64,000 bases of DNA from Bicyclus anynana (lineage: Eukaryota > Arthropoda > Insecta > Lepidoptera > Nymphalidae): contig NC_069094.1 in NCBI RefSeq assembly GCF_947172395.1, positions 5,253,292-5,317,291 of the forward strand, given 5' to 3'. The translations under genes and the position numbers were made by a program. The notes beneath the pieces were generated by a model. It was given only the letters and a program-made list of their open reading frames with translations, was not told where the DNA came from and made no database searches. This document shows positions 11,803 through 26,800 of this stretch, piece by piece (position 1 is the first letter of the stretch; the number at the start of each line of letters is the position of its first letter).

Positions 11803-14800
11803 GTGAGTGTTGAACGTTGGCGCTTACTACGTGGAGCACGCGCGGCGCTACTTCCCGCCGAACGGGACGCGCTCGCGCGTGCACTCCGTCATCTACCGCG
11901 AGGGCGACGTCGTGGACCCGTACGCGCACAGGAGGCACGGTGAGTGTTGAACGACGGCGCTTACTACGTGGAGCACGCGCGGCGCTACTTCCCGCCGAAC
12001 GGGACGCGCTCGCGCGTGCACTCCGTCATCTATCGCGAGCTCAGACCAATTATTGTATAGGACCTGTCTCGCTAAACGTTACTTTTCTGTCAAAGTATAT
12101 GATCAACGATCTAATGCGATTATAAAACCTGTCTCTATGGAATCGATGTTAAATAGTTGTAATCGTGTTCGTCGGTTAAAGAGCTCCGTAAAAATACCTT
12201 TTTGTGTAATTGAATTGTGTAAATAACGGGCAAAAACATCTAGTTTCGTATAAGATATAAACAAAATCTAAGCTCGTTTTCCTCAGAAAATGACAGACAA
12301 TTTTGTTCGTGACTATGAGAGCGATACAGGCCCTTCTATAATTGGTCTGTGACCGCGAGGGCGACGTCGTAGACCCGTACGCGCACAGGAGGCACGGTGA
12401 GTGTTGAACGTTGGCGCTTACTACGTAGAGCAAGCGCTGCGTTACTTCCCACAAATCATACTATAAGGCATTCGTAGTGTCTCCTATAGCAAAATTTCTT
12501 ACTACAGGATCTCTTAAAATATTTATCCAAAATGTAAAAATAACGAATCTCTACAGTAACAGCACAATTAAGTGACGTTATTTACCATAGCCGTGAAGTC
12601 TTGCTGTAGAAATTAATAGCAGTGTTTACCTCATTGAAACAGGTAACGCATGGTTGCGATGTACAACAAGATTACAATTAGAAATTCGAAACTACTAGTA
12701 GACCCAGTATGCACGTAGGTGGTACCCGCAGACAGTTGGGGCAAGTTTCGCCACCGAGTACTGCAACGCTAGGCCGACTAACAAAGTTTAATCTCGTTTC
12801 CGAGATTCTGTCGCCCGTGTGTGCAGCTTGCAACGGAAAATTCATACTCCATACTAATATTATAAATGTTACCTTCGCTCGGCTTAACTTCTTCTTAATC
12901 GTACACTCTTGGCAGAGTGCTCGTGGTTGGCGATGAGCGACGCTTTCTGTACAATACTCATCCACTTTTGGCGATTGGCTGCATTATGAGAACACTCCAC
13001 CATGGATGATTGTGTAGCAGTCTTGACTAAATCCGTCCAGAGGGTTGAAGATCAGCATCTGGATTTTTTGCCTTCGACTTGGCCCTGCTCTATCAACCTC
13101 TCGATTGAATCCTGATTTCTGGAGATTTGGCCTCAACTCATAAAAACACAGTCGACGAAAGTCTTTCTTTTATCTAACTAAAGCTTAACTAAGATATGGC
13201 AAATATTCTACAAAAAAAAACTGCTAAAACAATTAGGTGAATTTTGATATATGTGATAAATGGGATCTTGCAGTAAAACATAGGGTACTGTTTATCCCGG
13301 AGAAATTGAAGGTTCCGGCGGGATATGTGAAAGACTTTCACGCAAACGGGGTCGAAAGCGTCAGCTAGTTAGCTATATTTTTTACCGAGGCATTTGAACG
13401 CTTCATTAACCCAGCAGTCATCAACCCACAGACTGTTGGTGCAAATTTCGCCAACTCTGTATGAGTTAATGTAATGCAACGTGAGACTCTAACAAAGTTT
13501 AATCTCGTTTCCGAGATTCTGTCGCCCGATTACCGTGCGGCTTGCATCGGAAAATTTGCTACAATTTATTACCGAGGCATTTGAACGCTTTATTGGTCTA
13601 ACAGTCATCAAGCCACAGACAGTTGGTGCAAATTTCGCCACCACTGTACGAGTTAATGTAATGCAACGCGAGACTAAGGTTAATCTCGTTTCCGAGATTC
13701 GTCGCCCGATTACCATGTGGCTTGCATCGGAAAATTTGCTACAATTTATTGCTGAGGCATTTGAACGCTTTAATGGTCTAACAGTCATCAACCCACAGAC
13801 AGTTGGTGCAAATTTCGCCACCACTGTACAAGTTAATGTAATGTAACGCGAGACTCTGACAAAGTTTAATCTCGTTACCGAGATTCTGTCGCCCAATTAC
13901 CGTGCGGCTTGCATCGGAAAATTTGCTACAATTTATTACCAAGGCATTTGAACGCTTTATTGGCCCACCAGTCATGTCATAAATTCATTCGACTGGCCAT
14001 CGTTTAATTTGTCGAGTCGTGCCTCAATCAATGCTGGAATGCCTTTCGTGTGTTTTATATTTTTTAAATTTGCAGTTGACCGCAATTTTGATCGTGAATC
14101 GTTTTGGTTGTGATGTGGCAACAAGATAATAATATTAAAATATACACATACAAAATGTAGCCTACTCTTTCGGTACAGAAAACAGTCTGTTCTGTTTTCT
14201 GTATTTGAAAAATATCAACAAACCATGTTACAACCTCTGACGTGGTTTTAAATTAAAAATCAAGTAACAAATCGAATCAAATGTTTATTCCACCTGGTTC
14301 TAGTGATACATAGTAATAAATATGATCTTTTACTTATCGTATCCATTGCGTAATAGTTGATATTTTATGAATATTGAATTAAACACCTAATAGTACATGT
14401 ACACTGCAATGTAGAAGATAAAAAAAGACATACATACAGCCGAACGTAGAACCTCCTCCTTTTTGGAAGTCGGTTAAAAAGACAAAGAAGAATAAAATGT
14501 CAAATATGTTTTCACAGAACAGATAAAGCTTTGTTTTCATTTCAATCGATCTTTCGAAGTTCCGCAAATGACAAAATTTATGACAATCGTAATGTTAATT
14601 TTAAATTACTGAATTTTCATTTATTTGCTATTAGCAGATGTTTTAAAAAGTTTCTTGCCGACTCTTCGCGTTTTAAGTCGGGGTAGAGTCACTAGCAGAC
14701 TTGACTTTCAAAAGTTTTCATTTATATTTAAAAATCTGCTTAAATTCAATAGGTATATAGCAAAAAGTTCATTAGTATTTGTAGTGCTCAACCGTCTGAT

Positions 14801-17800
14801 GTTACAATGCAACGAATTGAACCAAGCAAAATTTCACTACGTGAAAATGCTGTTATTTGTTCAGGAATCGACTCAGCCAGCTTACCTTGGGTTGTTTCAA
14901 GATATAGCTTTACTGGAACTCACTGTTTTATTGAGCACTCGCTTTGCAACAACAATAATAACTAATTGTCAGTCGACGTGAGCTTGCATTTATTGGGTTA
15001 GAACGACAAAATATATGTACTCATATTTTCTATTAAAATTACATATTGCTACTCGTATTTGGTATTCTAAAATGAGACATATTTCTAGCTATCAATTTTA
15101 TTTAGGGTAGCCACGTACTTTGGAAAGTCTTCAGATCATGATATCTGGGATCATCAGACAGAGGTCGGATTATTATATTATAATCCTTTTCTGGGTCTTG
15201 ATTTGATTATTCCAAGAAATTTTCATTAACAGTCCGGAGTTGGGAAGTTTGTGGTGTTACACCACCGTGCCGGAGAGAACGTTAAGTCCGTTAATTTGTA
15301 TCAATAACACCTGAAATTGATAGTTACAGAGTAGAACGTATCCTTATCACCATAAGCCTTAGTGTTGGATGTAACCTCCATATCACCTGGCTCTGTTAAA
15401 ATAGACTTTTTTTGCTTATATATAATATTCACGGAACTCTTTAGTAAGTACATAATATGAAGATTAGTGTCACCTGTTCGTTTCACTAACACAATATGTG
15501 AATGAGTTGACGTCCAAGTTAACAAATTTACATCCAGTATATTGTCACACTTATTCCTAACATTGCTTAAAGATAATATTTGCAGATATCCTTGAAGTGT
15601 TTTGCACGTCACCCGTTCTGCGAGGGTTTTAGTTCACAATAAATTGTCATTCACAGTTCGGCCGCATTCCCGGGATTGGAGCGCTAAAATGTATTTCAAT
15701 TCAGTTTGCGTTACTGTCATCAAACCGGTCCAATTCAGTGTTACATAATACATATTCATCGGATCGTAGGCCGCGCTGAAATGGTAATTTCACGTCAACA
15801 ACGACGCTCGGCGCTGTCGGTGTTTGCATTTTTTGTCAACTTTTACAGTCAGTGTTGTGATTGGTTGACGGTTGGCTATGGAAGTCTGTCGGATGTGTGT
15901 TTTAAGTTATTTATGGCGACCCAGTTTCGGGTTGGTTCCCTATCTATGTAATGAAACTTTATCTTTCACTAGTGGCAAACATTCACTCGTGTTAATTTCG
16001 GATAGAAACTGCGGACGGCATTGGTTAGTCGGGCAGTTTTAGAGATTTGCGCTTTTAGAGTTTTAAATTATTATTTGTGGCCACCCAGGTTTGGTTGGTT
16101 CCCTATCTATGTAATGAAACTATCTTTCACTAGTGGCAAACATTCACTCGTGTCAATTTCGGATTGAAACTGCGAACGGTATTGGTTAGTCGGGCAGTTT
16201 TAGAGACTTGCTCTTTTAGGGATTACTGATCCATCAGTTTTAAATTATTAGTAATGGCGACTTAGGTTCGATTGGCTCACTATCTATGTAATTAAACTTT
16301 GTCTTTCACTAATGGCAAACATTCACTCGTGTTAATTTCGGATTAAAACTGCAGTGTTGGTTAGTCGGGTAATTTTATAGATTTGCGGTTTTAGGGATTG
16401 CAGATCCATCAGTTTTAACCCAACCACCTGTATCTGGAGCATATATATATATATCTATGGTACGGTTAATTATTATATAATCATTTTGTAATACTTAGCT
16501 AATTTTAAGGAGAACGTTCTTAGCTTTTCGTACAAGGATAACCTGATAAGCATATCCGATATTATCAGCATTTTTCCTTTATGATGATGAACTTTTGACA
16601 TAAAATTTGTCATACTAGCCAAAATTGACACTTCGGGGTCTATAAAAAAAATAATTTGAAGTTTCATTTTAGAAACCTATTAGTTGAACATTGCGCAAAA
16701 GGTAATCGTAGTTCGTTAGATATTGATATTACAAAAAAAAAATTTTAAGTCAGCATCTACTTTAACAAGTACACACAGAACTTATTTATAATTGTACTTA
16801 GAAATTAAATTTTCAATTAATAAATTAATTCAAAGCATATTAAATATTGAGCACTTCCGTAATAAAACGTTGTTTCATTATTATTGGTAAGAAGTATTTC
16901 TGAAAATTATGTTAAACCGTTGAACAAAGATTTTAATTTATTATTAATATTTAATCAAAACCACCGCGAGATTAAAAACATGTCTGAAATGTCTTTAATT
17001 TTCGAGCCTATAAAATGAGCCTTTTTGCCTTTATGGTCTAGTTTGTGCTGTTACGGATCTAGAGATCCCGGGTTTGAGATGGGGTCGGGTATGTTATATT
17101 GAGCTTTTCTTTCTCCCAAGATTTTCCAACCACACGACTTGGTGTTGGGAAGTTAATAGTGTTATGCTAGCATCCCACCATCCAATAAACCCACTGGTGG
17201 TAGCATTATACGGCTTAGCGTGCATTCTGAGACAAGGGTAACTCTTAAAACTTCCCTATTCTGTTTTGCTACTGATTATTTCAAGGAGGAAAGAAAAGCT
17301 AATATCTTCATAACTTGGACCCAGGGCTTGAACCTTCAAATCTTATTATCAACTAAGATAAAACTTACGACTTATGCAATTGCATTGAACAACCCGGGCA
17401 GTTAAGATAATTCTTATGACTTAAGCAATCTTGTAGTAGAGTCATTCATTCATCATTACCAGATTACCAGCGTATTAAAACGGTCTACTCCAGAGCCGGA
17501 CTTCTCTCCTTACAGGAGAGGGGTAATGGTGCTTCGGCCCACCATGCTACTCCGATGAGTCGTAGTACAATAGCTATGTTTATACCAAGGTTTACTCGTT
17601 CACCTACTTTCATATCAAATCATTCATCATCCATAATGACCATCCATTCCAGAGCCCGGCCTCCCTCCTTAGTTATGACAGGAGAGGGGTTATGGAGCTT
17701 AGACCCACCACGCTGCTCCAATGCGGATTGGCATATAAACTATGTTAAGGTATAACTAGGTTTACTCTTTCACCTACTTCCATATCAAACAGATTTAATC

Positions 17801-20800
17801 GACGTGGAACATCCACGTAAATGGATGCCTATTGAGCCAACGGGAGGGTCGTGTGTATTTGTTTTCATTACGACTTATTGGACATTTTGTATTGAGGTGC
17901 GCCCTTTTATTTCTTGTCTATTGAACCCCTATTTGAATATGAAAGACTGGCTTTACTGAATAGAACAGAAAAGCTATTCAGATTGTAATAATGTGCTTAC
18001 CTACACAGTAAATACACGGGGCTTGAATTGTTTTCATTGTTAGAGGCAATATCATTTACAAGTGGTCCGCTTGGAAACCTCTCTTAGGTAAATAATATTT
18101 TAATATCTGTTATGTAATAACTAGGTTTTGTCTCTAGTCTCGCTTGCTTTATAGTAGATTTTGTAAAACAATTTCAAGGTTTGTTTATGGCTGTTTTTTC
18201 TACTGCATACATTATGTCTTCAAGTCAAGAGTGAATAGGCATTTTCTAGATAAGCGGGTTCCATCATACACGGCATTTTACAACAAAAAAAAGCTATTTT
18301 TTTAAATTGGAGTGACGCTAAGTAACCGTACTCTTTTTGTGAATATTATGTGTTTATCTATACTTTCTACCTTTAAACGTGTATGCATTTTAATAATAGA
18401 ATAACAATAAAAGTACGTAGCTCGTTACAGAGAGTTTGTCGTTAAAAAAACTAGCAGATGTCCACGACTTCGTATAACTCATATTAGGTAACCTCTGTTC
18501 TTCTCAAAGATTATATGAATTATAATAGAGCCATTACACGCCATGTGGATTTTTTTTTTCTTTTTTTTTATTCTTTACAAGTAAGCCCTTGACTACAATC
18601 TCACCTGATGGTAAAAGTGATGATGCAGTCTAAGATGGAAGCGGGCTAACTTGTTAGGAGGAGGATGAAAATCTACACCCCTTTCGGTTTCTACACGGCA
18701 TCGTACCGGAATGCTAAATCGCTTGGCGGTACGTCTTTGCCGGTAGGGTAGTAACTAGCCACGGCCGAAGCCTCCCACCAGCCAGACCTGCACAAATTAA
18801 GAAAATCTCAATCTGCCCAGCCGGGGATCGAACCCAGGACCTCCGTCTTGTAAATTCCACCGCGCATACCACTGCGCCACGGAGGCCGTCAAAAATCAAA
18901 AATAAATGGATGTTTTAATGTAACCTAAAAAAATATAAATATATAGATGTAAACCTTTATATCTCTCTATTATAATAATTCATGAAAATTGGTGTAGTAG
19001 TTTAGCCGCGACAAGGTTACAAACAGATAGACTTGCTTTTTCTTTTATAATATTTGTATGGTACAAAATACCTCTATGAAGTGTACCTTAACTTGTTAGA
19101 ATCTAGAGAAAATATATCTTAAAACATACTACACATAAAACATAAACACTTAAAACATACTAAACATATATATGTTACGCTCAAAGATCGAAAACGCTCA
19201 GTGAGCGGAAAAATAGCTCACAACGCGTTGTGGTCGCAGTAAAACATCCACATGGCGAAATTCGTGTTATGGCTCTAAGAAAAACGTGCACGAAGCGTTT
19301 TGGCAATCATAGAAATTTGTATCGTGGCTGACATACCATTCGACCTCAACGCGTTGTGGCAATGAAGAAAAGTCATGACGCGACCTAAGCATTCATTGTT
19401 TTAACCATATCACGACGGACAGGTTGTAGATAACTTGGCGTAGTTGTATATATAAACATTTCTCGTTTGTTTTTATTCTGCGTGTAGGTTGTATTAACAG
19501 TAAATCAAAAAAGAGCTAAACTTAACGAGTCTACATTCCGTTGGAAAATTTATGCAAAAAATAAAATGTAATCCAATATAATCTTCAAATGTGTGCCTCT
19601 AAAAATTTATGTTAATTTTTTGCTGCTATAAAAAATCCTTAAAGCTCTTCCTTTGAAGAGCGTTGTATAAATGAACGAGTTTTTAAAAATAGTCGCATTG
19701 GATATTGTAAAGATGAAAGTTTTAAGCGCTTAGGTATCTCTGATTAAAAGATTGTATTAAATACTAGCGGACGCCCGCGACTTTGTCCGCGTGAAATTTA
19801 GTTTTTCACAAATCTCTCAGGAACCATGAATTTTCCGGAATGAAAGTAGGCTATGTGTTGTATAAACGCTCAGTATCTTCAGATTAGATTTTAAGTGATT
19901 GTTTGTATTCTGTTGCTCTTTATATACCACCCCAACTCTGCTTTTTGTAATTTTATTCAAAGTACAAGCACTCTATTTCTATTCTTTATTATAAGTAGAT
20001 AAAAGATATAGATTAAAATTTTATTAAAAAAAAGCTGTTTAGTAAAGCTGGGTGGTCCTCACAGTCGTATCATAAACAATTTCAAAATTAATTACATAAT
20101 AATTTAACTGCTTCACTTTTATTACAAACATAAATTTGATATAATACTCGACCAGACCATATGGTATCATCACAGGTCAAGAGTTTAGAGACTACTGTTG
20201 GCATAATCGAATATAATTTCATCATCATTTCATTTTAATACGCTGGCATTGGGTCATTAAGAGTTGTGATAGCCCAGTGGATATGAACTCTGCCTCCGAT
20301 TCCGGAGGGTGTGGATTCAAATTTGGTTCGGGGCATGCACCTCCAACTTTTCAGTTGTGTACATTTCAAAAAAATATATCTAAATATCACGCGTCTCAAA
20401 CGGCGAAGGAAAAACATCGTGAGGAAACCTGCATACCAGAGAAATTTCCTAATTCTATGCGTGTGTGCCAATCCGCATTGGGCCAGCGTGGTGAACTATT
20501 GGCCTAACCCCTCTCATTCTGAGAGGAAGGAGACTCGAGCTCAGCTCTTAAATCTGTAGGTTAGTATTACGTAATTCCAAATATTATTTGTTCTAGTACT
20601 ACTAAGATTATTACAGTAATAAATTTCCGTAAGCGTAGCTTTTCTCAAACCGCAACTTTTGCACAAGTTACCTGAAATTTACGAACATTACGGAATATTC
20701 CGTATATGTATTCCGGGATAACAAGTCTCCAGTCTCGAGTAATGCTTTGAAAAATTGCGCGTTCTGTAAGAATTTCAACCGTCGTAAAGGGAACTTAAGT

Positions 20801-23800
20801 GACGTTGTTAAGTTGTTTGTTTAACAAGTCCTGTTGAACTTTTGGAGTTACGTCAAGTTTTTGATAACTTTGCCTCTCAATGTAAGTGTGTAACTGTCTG
20901 CGGAAGATTTGATGTTCAAAAAAAGCTTTAAACAAATTTACAGATAATGTATTATTACTTATTACAGATTTATATTAATACCTTTGTTTGTTATTTGCTA
21001 CTTTAAGTTTAGCTATGGAAATATTCCAATAGCTAAACTTTTAATAATATTAGTAGGTATTTTTCGTTGCTTCTTTTGCTTCCATTCTCTTCTTTTTACT
21101 CGTAGTAACTGGTTTCCATTGATTTTCATAGGAAATTTTATTCTGGATGAAAATACCCTGTTTGTCCTTTTTTGCAGAATCTAAATAAAGTGGATGCCAA
21201 TCTTGGTTTCTTTTGAAGCTTTACAAACTAAACAACATCCGCTTGCTCACGCTTGAAATTTGTTTTTTTTTTTTATTATTTTTTACAAGTTAGCCCTTAA
21301 TTCATTGATTACAATCTCACCTGATGGTAACTGACGATGCAATCTAAGTTGGAAGCGGGCTAACTTGATAGGAGGAGGATGAAAGTCCACACCCCTTTCG
21401 GTTTTTACTCGAAATCGTACCGGAACGCTAAATCGCTTGGCGGTACGTCTTGTCGGTAGGGTGGTAACTACCCACGGCTAAAGCCTCCCACCAGCCAGAC
21501 CTAGACCAATTAGGAAAACTTTAATCGGTCCAGCTGGGGATCGAACCCAGGACCTCGTCTTGTAAATCCATCGGGCATACCACTGCGCCACGGAGGCCGT
21601 CCAAATTTTTTAAATTTAAAACGATTTTTTTCATGCTAAAACGTATTTTATTTCTTTTTAACTCCTTGGTAATTGCTTGAATATTTAAAGAATAAATACA
21701 TTTTACAATATGTAATTAAGTAATAGGTAATAAACTCACATTAACATTTATTATAATAGTTGGAATACCATACCAGTTAAAGGCATAATCACGATAAAAG
21801 GCCGTGGTTTTATTATAACCGCATTTCTCTATTACAAACCAACGGGGCCGCAGGTCCTGAAACAACAAAGCGCCTGAGATTTATAATTAAAAACCGCTGA
21901 ATAGGCGTAGTATTTTTTTCAGGCCATGTCGTGTTAGCGCACATTGGCGCTTCGCATCCGGCGCGATGCATTTTAACGAAGCTCCCATACGCGGCCGCCA
22001 GATAACAGGAAATTACCGCCAGTGGCGTAGCGTGGACTAATGTAGTCTGTCGACGAGGGCGGTCGCATCGGGGAGGCACTTTTTTGCAGTATCAGAAAAC
22101 GGTACTATAGATAAAGATAGATACTAATACTTAGTATCTATCTTTATCTATAGTACCGTGCTAGGCAGATACATAGAGTTGAATTCGAGACTATCTAGTT
22201 ACAAATCTCGTTATATAGATAGTCTCGAACTCGTATTATTAGCGCTATTGTTTCCCAAAAACTATCCAAACTTTTCTACCATGCCAGCCATCATCATTAA
22301 AGTATATCCTGAAATTGTTGGATCCAGTCAAATTTTTCAGATTGTGCATATATTTCCGTAAAAACCTCAGTAAATCCTCAATTTTAATTAAAAATTGGTA
22401 TCTAAAATTTGCGCAATTTTTATTATTACGACCATATCAGTCAAAAGGTAGCCATCGTCGTTCACAAGGTTTTTAACTATGGTAGGCTAACGTACAAATT
22501 GTCAGCGGCGTAGGCACAGCATTTTTTCATCTATGCAGTGCACGGCACTGACGATAGCGGTCCTTGAACGAAGTTAAAAAAGCCCTGCAAGATTTCGCCA
22601 GGCCCCTTTTAGTGCGAGGCCGTGAGCGGGGACCCACTGCCCACACCTAGCTACGCCACTGGTTGTTATTACCGGCCGCGGGGGCATCCCCCTGCGTCGC
22701 TGGCCCCATTGAATTACCACGTTTGAGGACTGTGACGGCATCATTAGTGCTCTTATGTGGTTTTTAATTTACAATAGAATTATAGCTGAGTTTGCGTCTA
22801 CGAGTACAGGGACCCTTTTGTTTTTCAGTGTAAGTGAGGATGTCCGAAAGGAGTTTTCCTGTCTAATGCTAGCACAGTAGTGTACTTAGAAATTTTTACT
22901 TGTATCTTAATTGCTATAGCAGGAAATCTTTGGTTAGTAAAGAACAGTAACAGATATTGCAGAGAATTTGTTTTGTTTTTTTTTTTTTAGTTTTTGTAAT
23001 AATAAACAATTATTCAAAAAGATCTTCGTTCCTGATTGGCAGTGCGAAGATATTAGAATGCATAGCATATTTAACATTGGTACTTACAAGTCAAGAGTGA
23101 ATAGGCACCTCCTAGGCAAAATCATTCTACCGTAGGCCATTACCATAAGTTATGATTACAACCAACTCAAACAATAGTAATAAAATAAAGTGGGTACCTA
23201 CTTACCAAAAGTAAATTTTATGATGGTGTTTTTGGTACATCAGTTCAAAAAAGTTTTCATTCATGCGGGTTAAACTTCAACGTTTACGATCTAAAAGCGA
23301 AAGAGAGTTTCAGTTCAGATAGAAATCAACGTTGGGGGATTTCAACCATTTCGTTTGTGTCCCGGTGGGCTCGTCTAAAAATGGAATCCACTGTTTGTAC
23401 TGTTAAATATTCGTCGGCTTAGTCAAAAGTTGGTGGCGCATATGTTTGATATTTGCGAACAGGCGCGGCGTCGAAACTCTAACAACTTCCCTCATTTGCA
23501 GTCGCCCATAGCCCTCCGCTTTGGCTTTTGTTTGTTTGTTTGCTCTCTTTAAATATTTTTTGCCCTGCGCGATCACAAAAGGCCGTGCAATGGCGAAAAC
23601 CCATTGATACCCTCTTACGCGTTCTGCGTTTTCCATTTAGCGTACGGATTAATGACATATGTTTTGAGTGTTTGTTGCATATGTTCGATTCGTCTCTTTA
23701 TTTATCATCCTAACAGAGTTTGAACTTTAACTTACATATTTTACCAATATTAATCACAATTTGTATAGGGATCCGTTCGTAATTGGGATTTGTTGAAAGG

Positions 23801-26800
23801 ATTTGATGATAAGGACAAAGGCTCTTATCGCATGATTTTTATATATGTATTTTAATATTTTATTAGTTTTTGTAGATTCCTGTAAAAAAAGAAATACTTA
23901 ATAATATTTTCTCTCTCGTAGATTTCCGAATTATATACACCGATTTCTTTGACTTTCAAAATTACCGAATTAATTCACAATTATTTTACTGGACAGATAC
24001 CTAATGATCGAAAAAGCTTTGGTGGTTTTTGGTTTCAATACTATTCTTTTATTATTATTTTAATCTTGACAGAGATTTAAACTTTTGATAGTGCATTCTG
24101 AAAGAACGAAGACTGGAAGAAGCTTAAAAGAATATTTAACAAAAAAACCACCTTTAATTATCGCTAGCTGAATTGGCATTAAAAGTTTTTTTTTTTTGTA
24201 ATTTATTATTTATTACAAAATATTTTCAGTATTCACAATAGCACACGCTTTACGGCTGCAAAGGACACAGAAGTTATATAATACAGGTTGGAATAACGCG
24301 GAGGCATGTATTCCCAAGCGCAGCTTTTTATTGCTACCTCTCATTAACTCCGACACAGCTGTACCACATTCGAGATTATTTATCTACCCTCTCTCTATCC
24401 TTCATTCAATTTGACCTTTGCTTGCTTTTAATATAATTAATTGCTTTCCCTGCTATCTGAGTAAATAAATCCTTTTAACCTAATACGATAATATGAGGCA
24501 TTCATTCGCTAGTTTAATACGAATTATAAAAAAAACTTGACTGTGGTAATAACTAATATGGTACATTATAAACGTATTGATGACTAGCGAACCCCCGCAA
24601 CTTTATCCGGGTTTTTCGAAAAACTTTCCCGTTTGCATTTTCAATGAAACAAAGCCAATATTATTGTTCAAAGCTAAGCTTAATTAACCTGTGAAAGCCG
24701 CGTGAAAAACTGTTTTCATAAGAAGATTAAGTTTATAGAGCTAACAGGTGAATACCGACAAAAGATTTTCTAAATTTAAAATAAAAGAGTCTTAATAAAA
24801 GCAGCACTTAAGGGTTAATAGTGTAGAATACAATACAATAGTATAATAATTATCAATAACTTCTAAAAAAAATGTGATGTAAAATTTTTCGCTGCTCGTC
24901 GGTTTTGTTATTTATGTGGGTACTCGTAATATGAGATAGATAAACAGAAATTTCCGTTTTCGATATTGACTTATTAATTCCCAACATTTAGTTGCATCCC
25001 ATGTAATTACGTCTCTAGTCTGTAGTGACCCTATATGCAGCATGAAATAGATTGATTTATGCGGACTTAGCTCTATTATTGGAACATCCGGCCGCTTGTT
25101 CCATATTAGGTTGATCGTTAATCACGACAGGAAACTAGACTATAAATGCAACTAAGATATATGTAATTTCTTTGTTATACGTTAATTTTCATAAAATCTG
25201 TTATCTTTATATATCCTTTTGATTATTCTACAGCTACATTAAGTTATTCAGGATTATTCCAAAAAAAGCTCAACAGACAGAAATCTGTGACGATGGAATT
25301 TTACAGTCCCTAATTGACGAATGAAACTACATAAGAGTAACATCAATGATTGTATACTATTATATTATGTTGTACCTACAATCACCGCAAAAAGTGTTTC
25401 ATACTCACCTACGCCATTCAGCGCACATATGCACAATTTTGTATTTACTTACATTATATATTTATGTATATACAGTAAAAGCTCATTATTCGCGTGGGAT
25501 ACTCTTATAATACTAGCGGACCCGGTCAAGCTTCGCTTTGACTTTTGTGCACTTCTTCTATACCCTTACCTACCCTACTCCAACCCTACACCTTCCCTAC
25601 CCCTACCCTATCCCCACCCTACTCCTACCCTACTCCTACCTTACTCCTACTATAGCCCTACCCTACTCCTACCCTACCCCTACCCTATACATATTCAAAT
25701 TCAAATTATTACGAATCGTTTGTATGGGAGTATACATTTTTTTTTAGTCTTTTTAAATTTTTCTCGCCTAACCATCCTAGAAATTCAACGAACATTTAAA
25801 AAAAAGAATTGACCAAATTGGTCCAGGCGTTGTGGAGTTATGCGCTTACCAACGCATTTTCTGATTCATTTTTAACCGACTTCAAAAAGGAGGAGGTTCT
25901 CAATTCGGTCGGTATTTTTTTTTTTTTTTTTTTTTTTTATGTATGTACACCGATTACTCAAAGACGCCTGGACCGATTTCAAAAATTCTTTTTTTGTTTG
26001 AAACGGTATAGTCCCCATTTGGTCCCATTGCCATCATGACAAGATCTGATGATGGAATCCTGGAGAAATTGAGGGGAACTTTCGAAAATTATATGGGTGT
26101 CTAGTGTGTTCGTAAACTTTTCCATTTAGTACCTTTAAGAAATACAAAATTATGAAGGTTTGAAATCGATCTGATGATGGAGTCATAAAACAGACGAGGG
26201 AACTCTTTGGCGATTTACAGCAGTTACCTTGTGTTTGGGCTTGATTAATTTGTATTAATGAGAACTTTCCACATAGATAGGTTGTGACTGTCATTTAGGG
26301 GTTTGGTGATGAAGACCAAGGACAATTAAGGGAATTCCTTAACAGTTTACAGTAACTACCTTGTGTTTGGCCTTGATTAATTCGTATTGCTGAGAACTTT
26401 CTACCTAGATGAGTTGTGTCTGTTATTAGGGGTCTGATGATGAAGACCAAGGTCAATGAAGGGAACCCCTTGACGGATTACGGTAGCTACCTTGTGCTTG
26501 GGCTTGATTAATTTGTATTGCTGAGAATTTTGTACCAAGATGGGTTGTGACTGTCATTAGGGGTCTAATGTATTCGTTTGAGATGAAATTTTACACTAAA
26601 AATTGAAAAATAATAAAAATTTTAATAAAAAAAATACAACCGACTTCAAAACCTAAAAACGTACCCACTAAACTAAAAAGCGAAAAATAACATCATAATA
26701 TGTTCTACCTGCTGATCAGTATGAAATCGGTGCTTAGCCGGTGTTGTCTTAATTTAAGCCATTTCTGACAGGACCACATGAAACAACACTGTCTGCAAAA

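Noticed and set aside
11520..12454. Open frames on both strands over the 137-bp array
   Set aside because: They are shadows of exon A copies and of the inserted element.
21813..22079. 88-residue - strand frame
   Set aside because: It runs across the left end of the hAT-like segment and matches no family I know.
25321..25812. 163-residue open frame
   Set aside because: Its middle is the CCTAC minisatellite (Pro/Tyr/Leu-rich) and its ends are transposable-element sequence.
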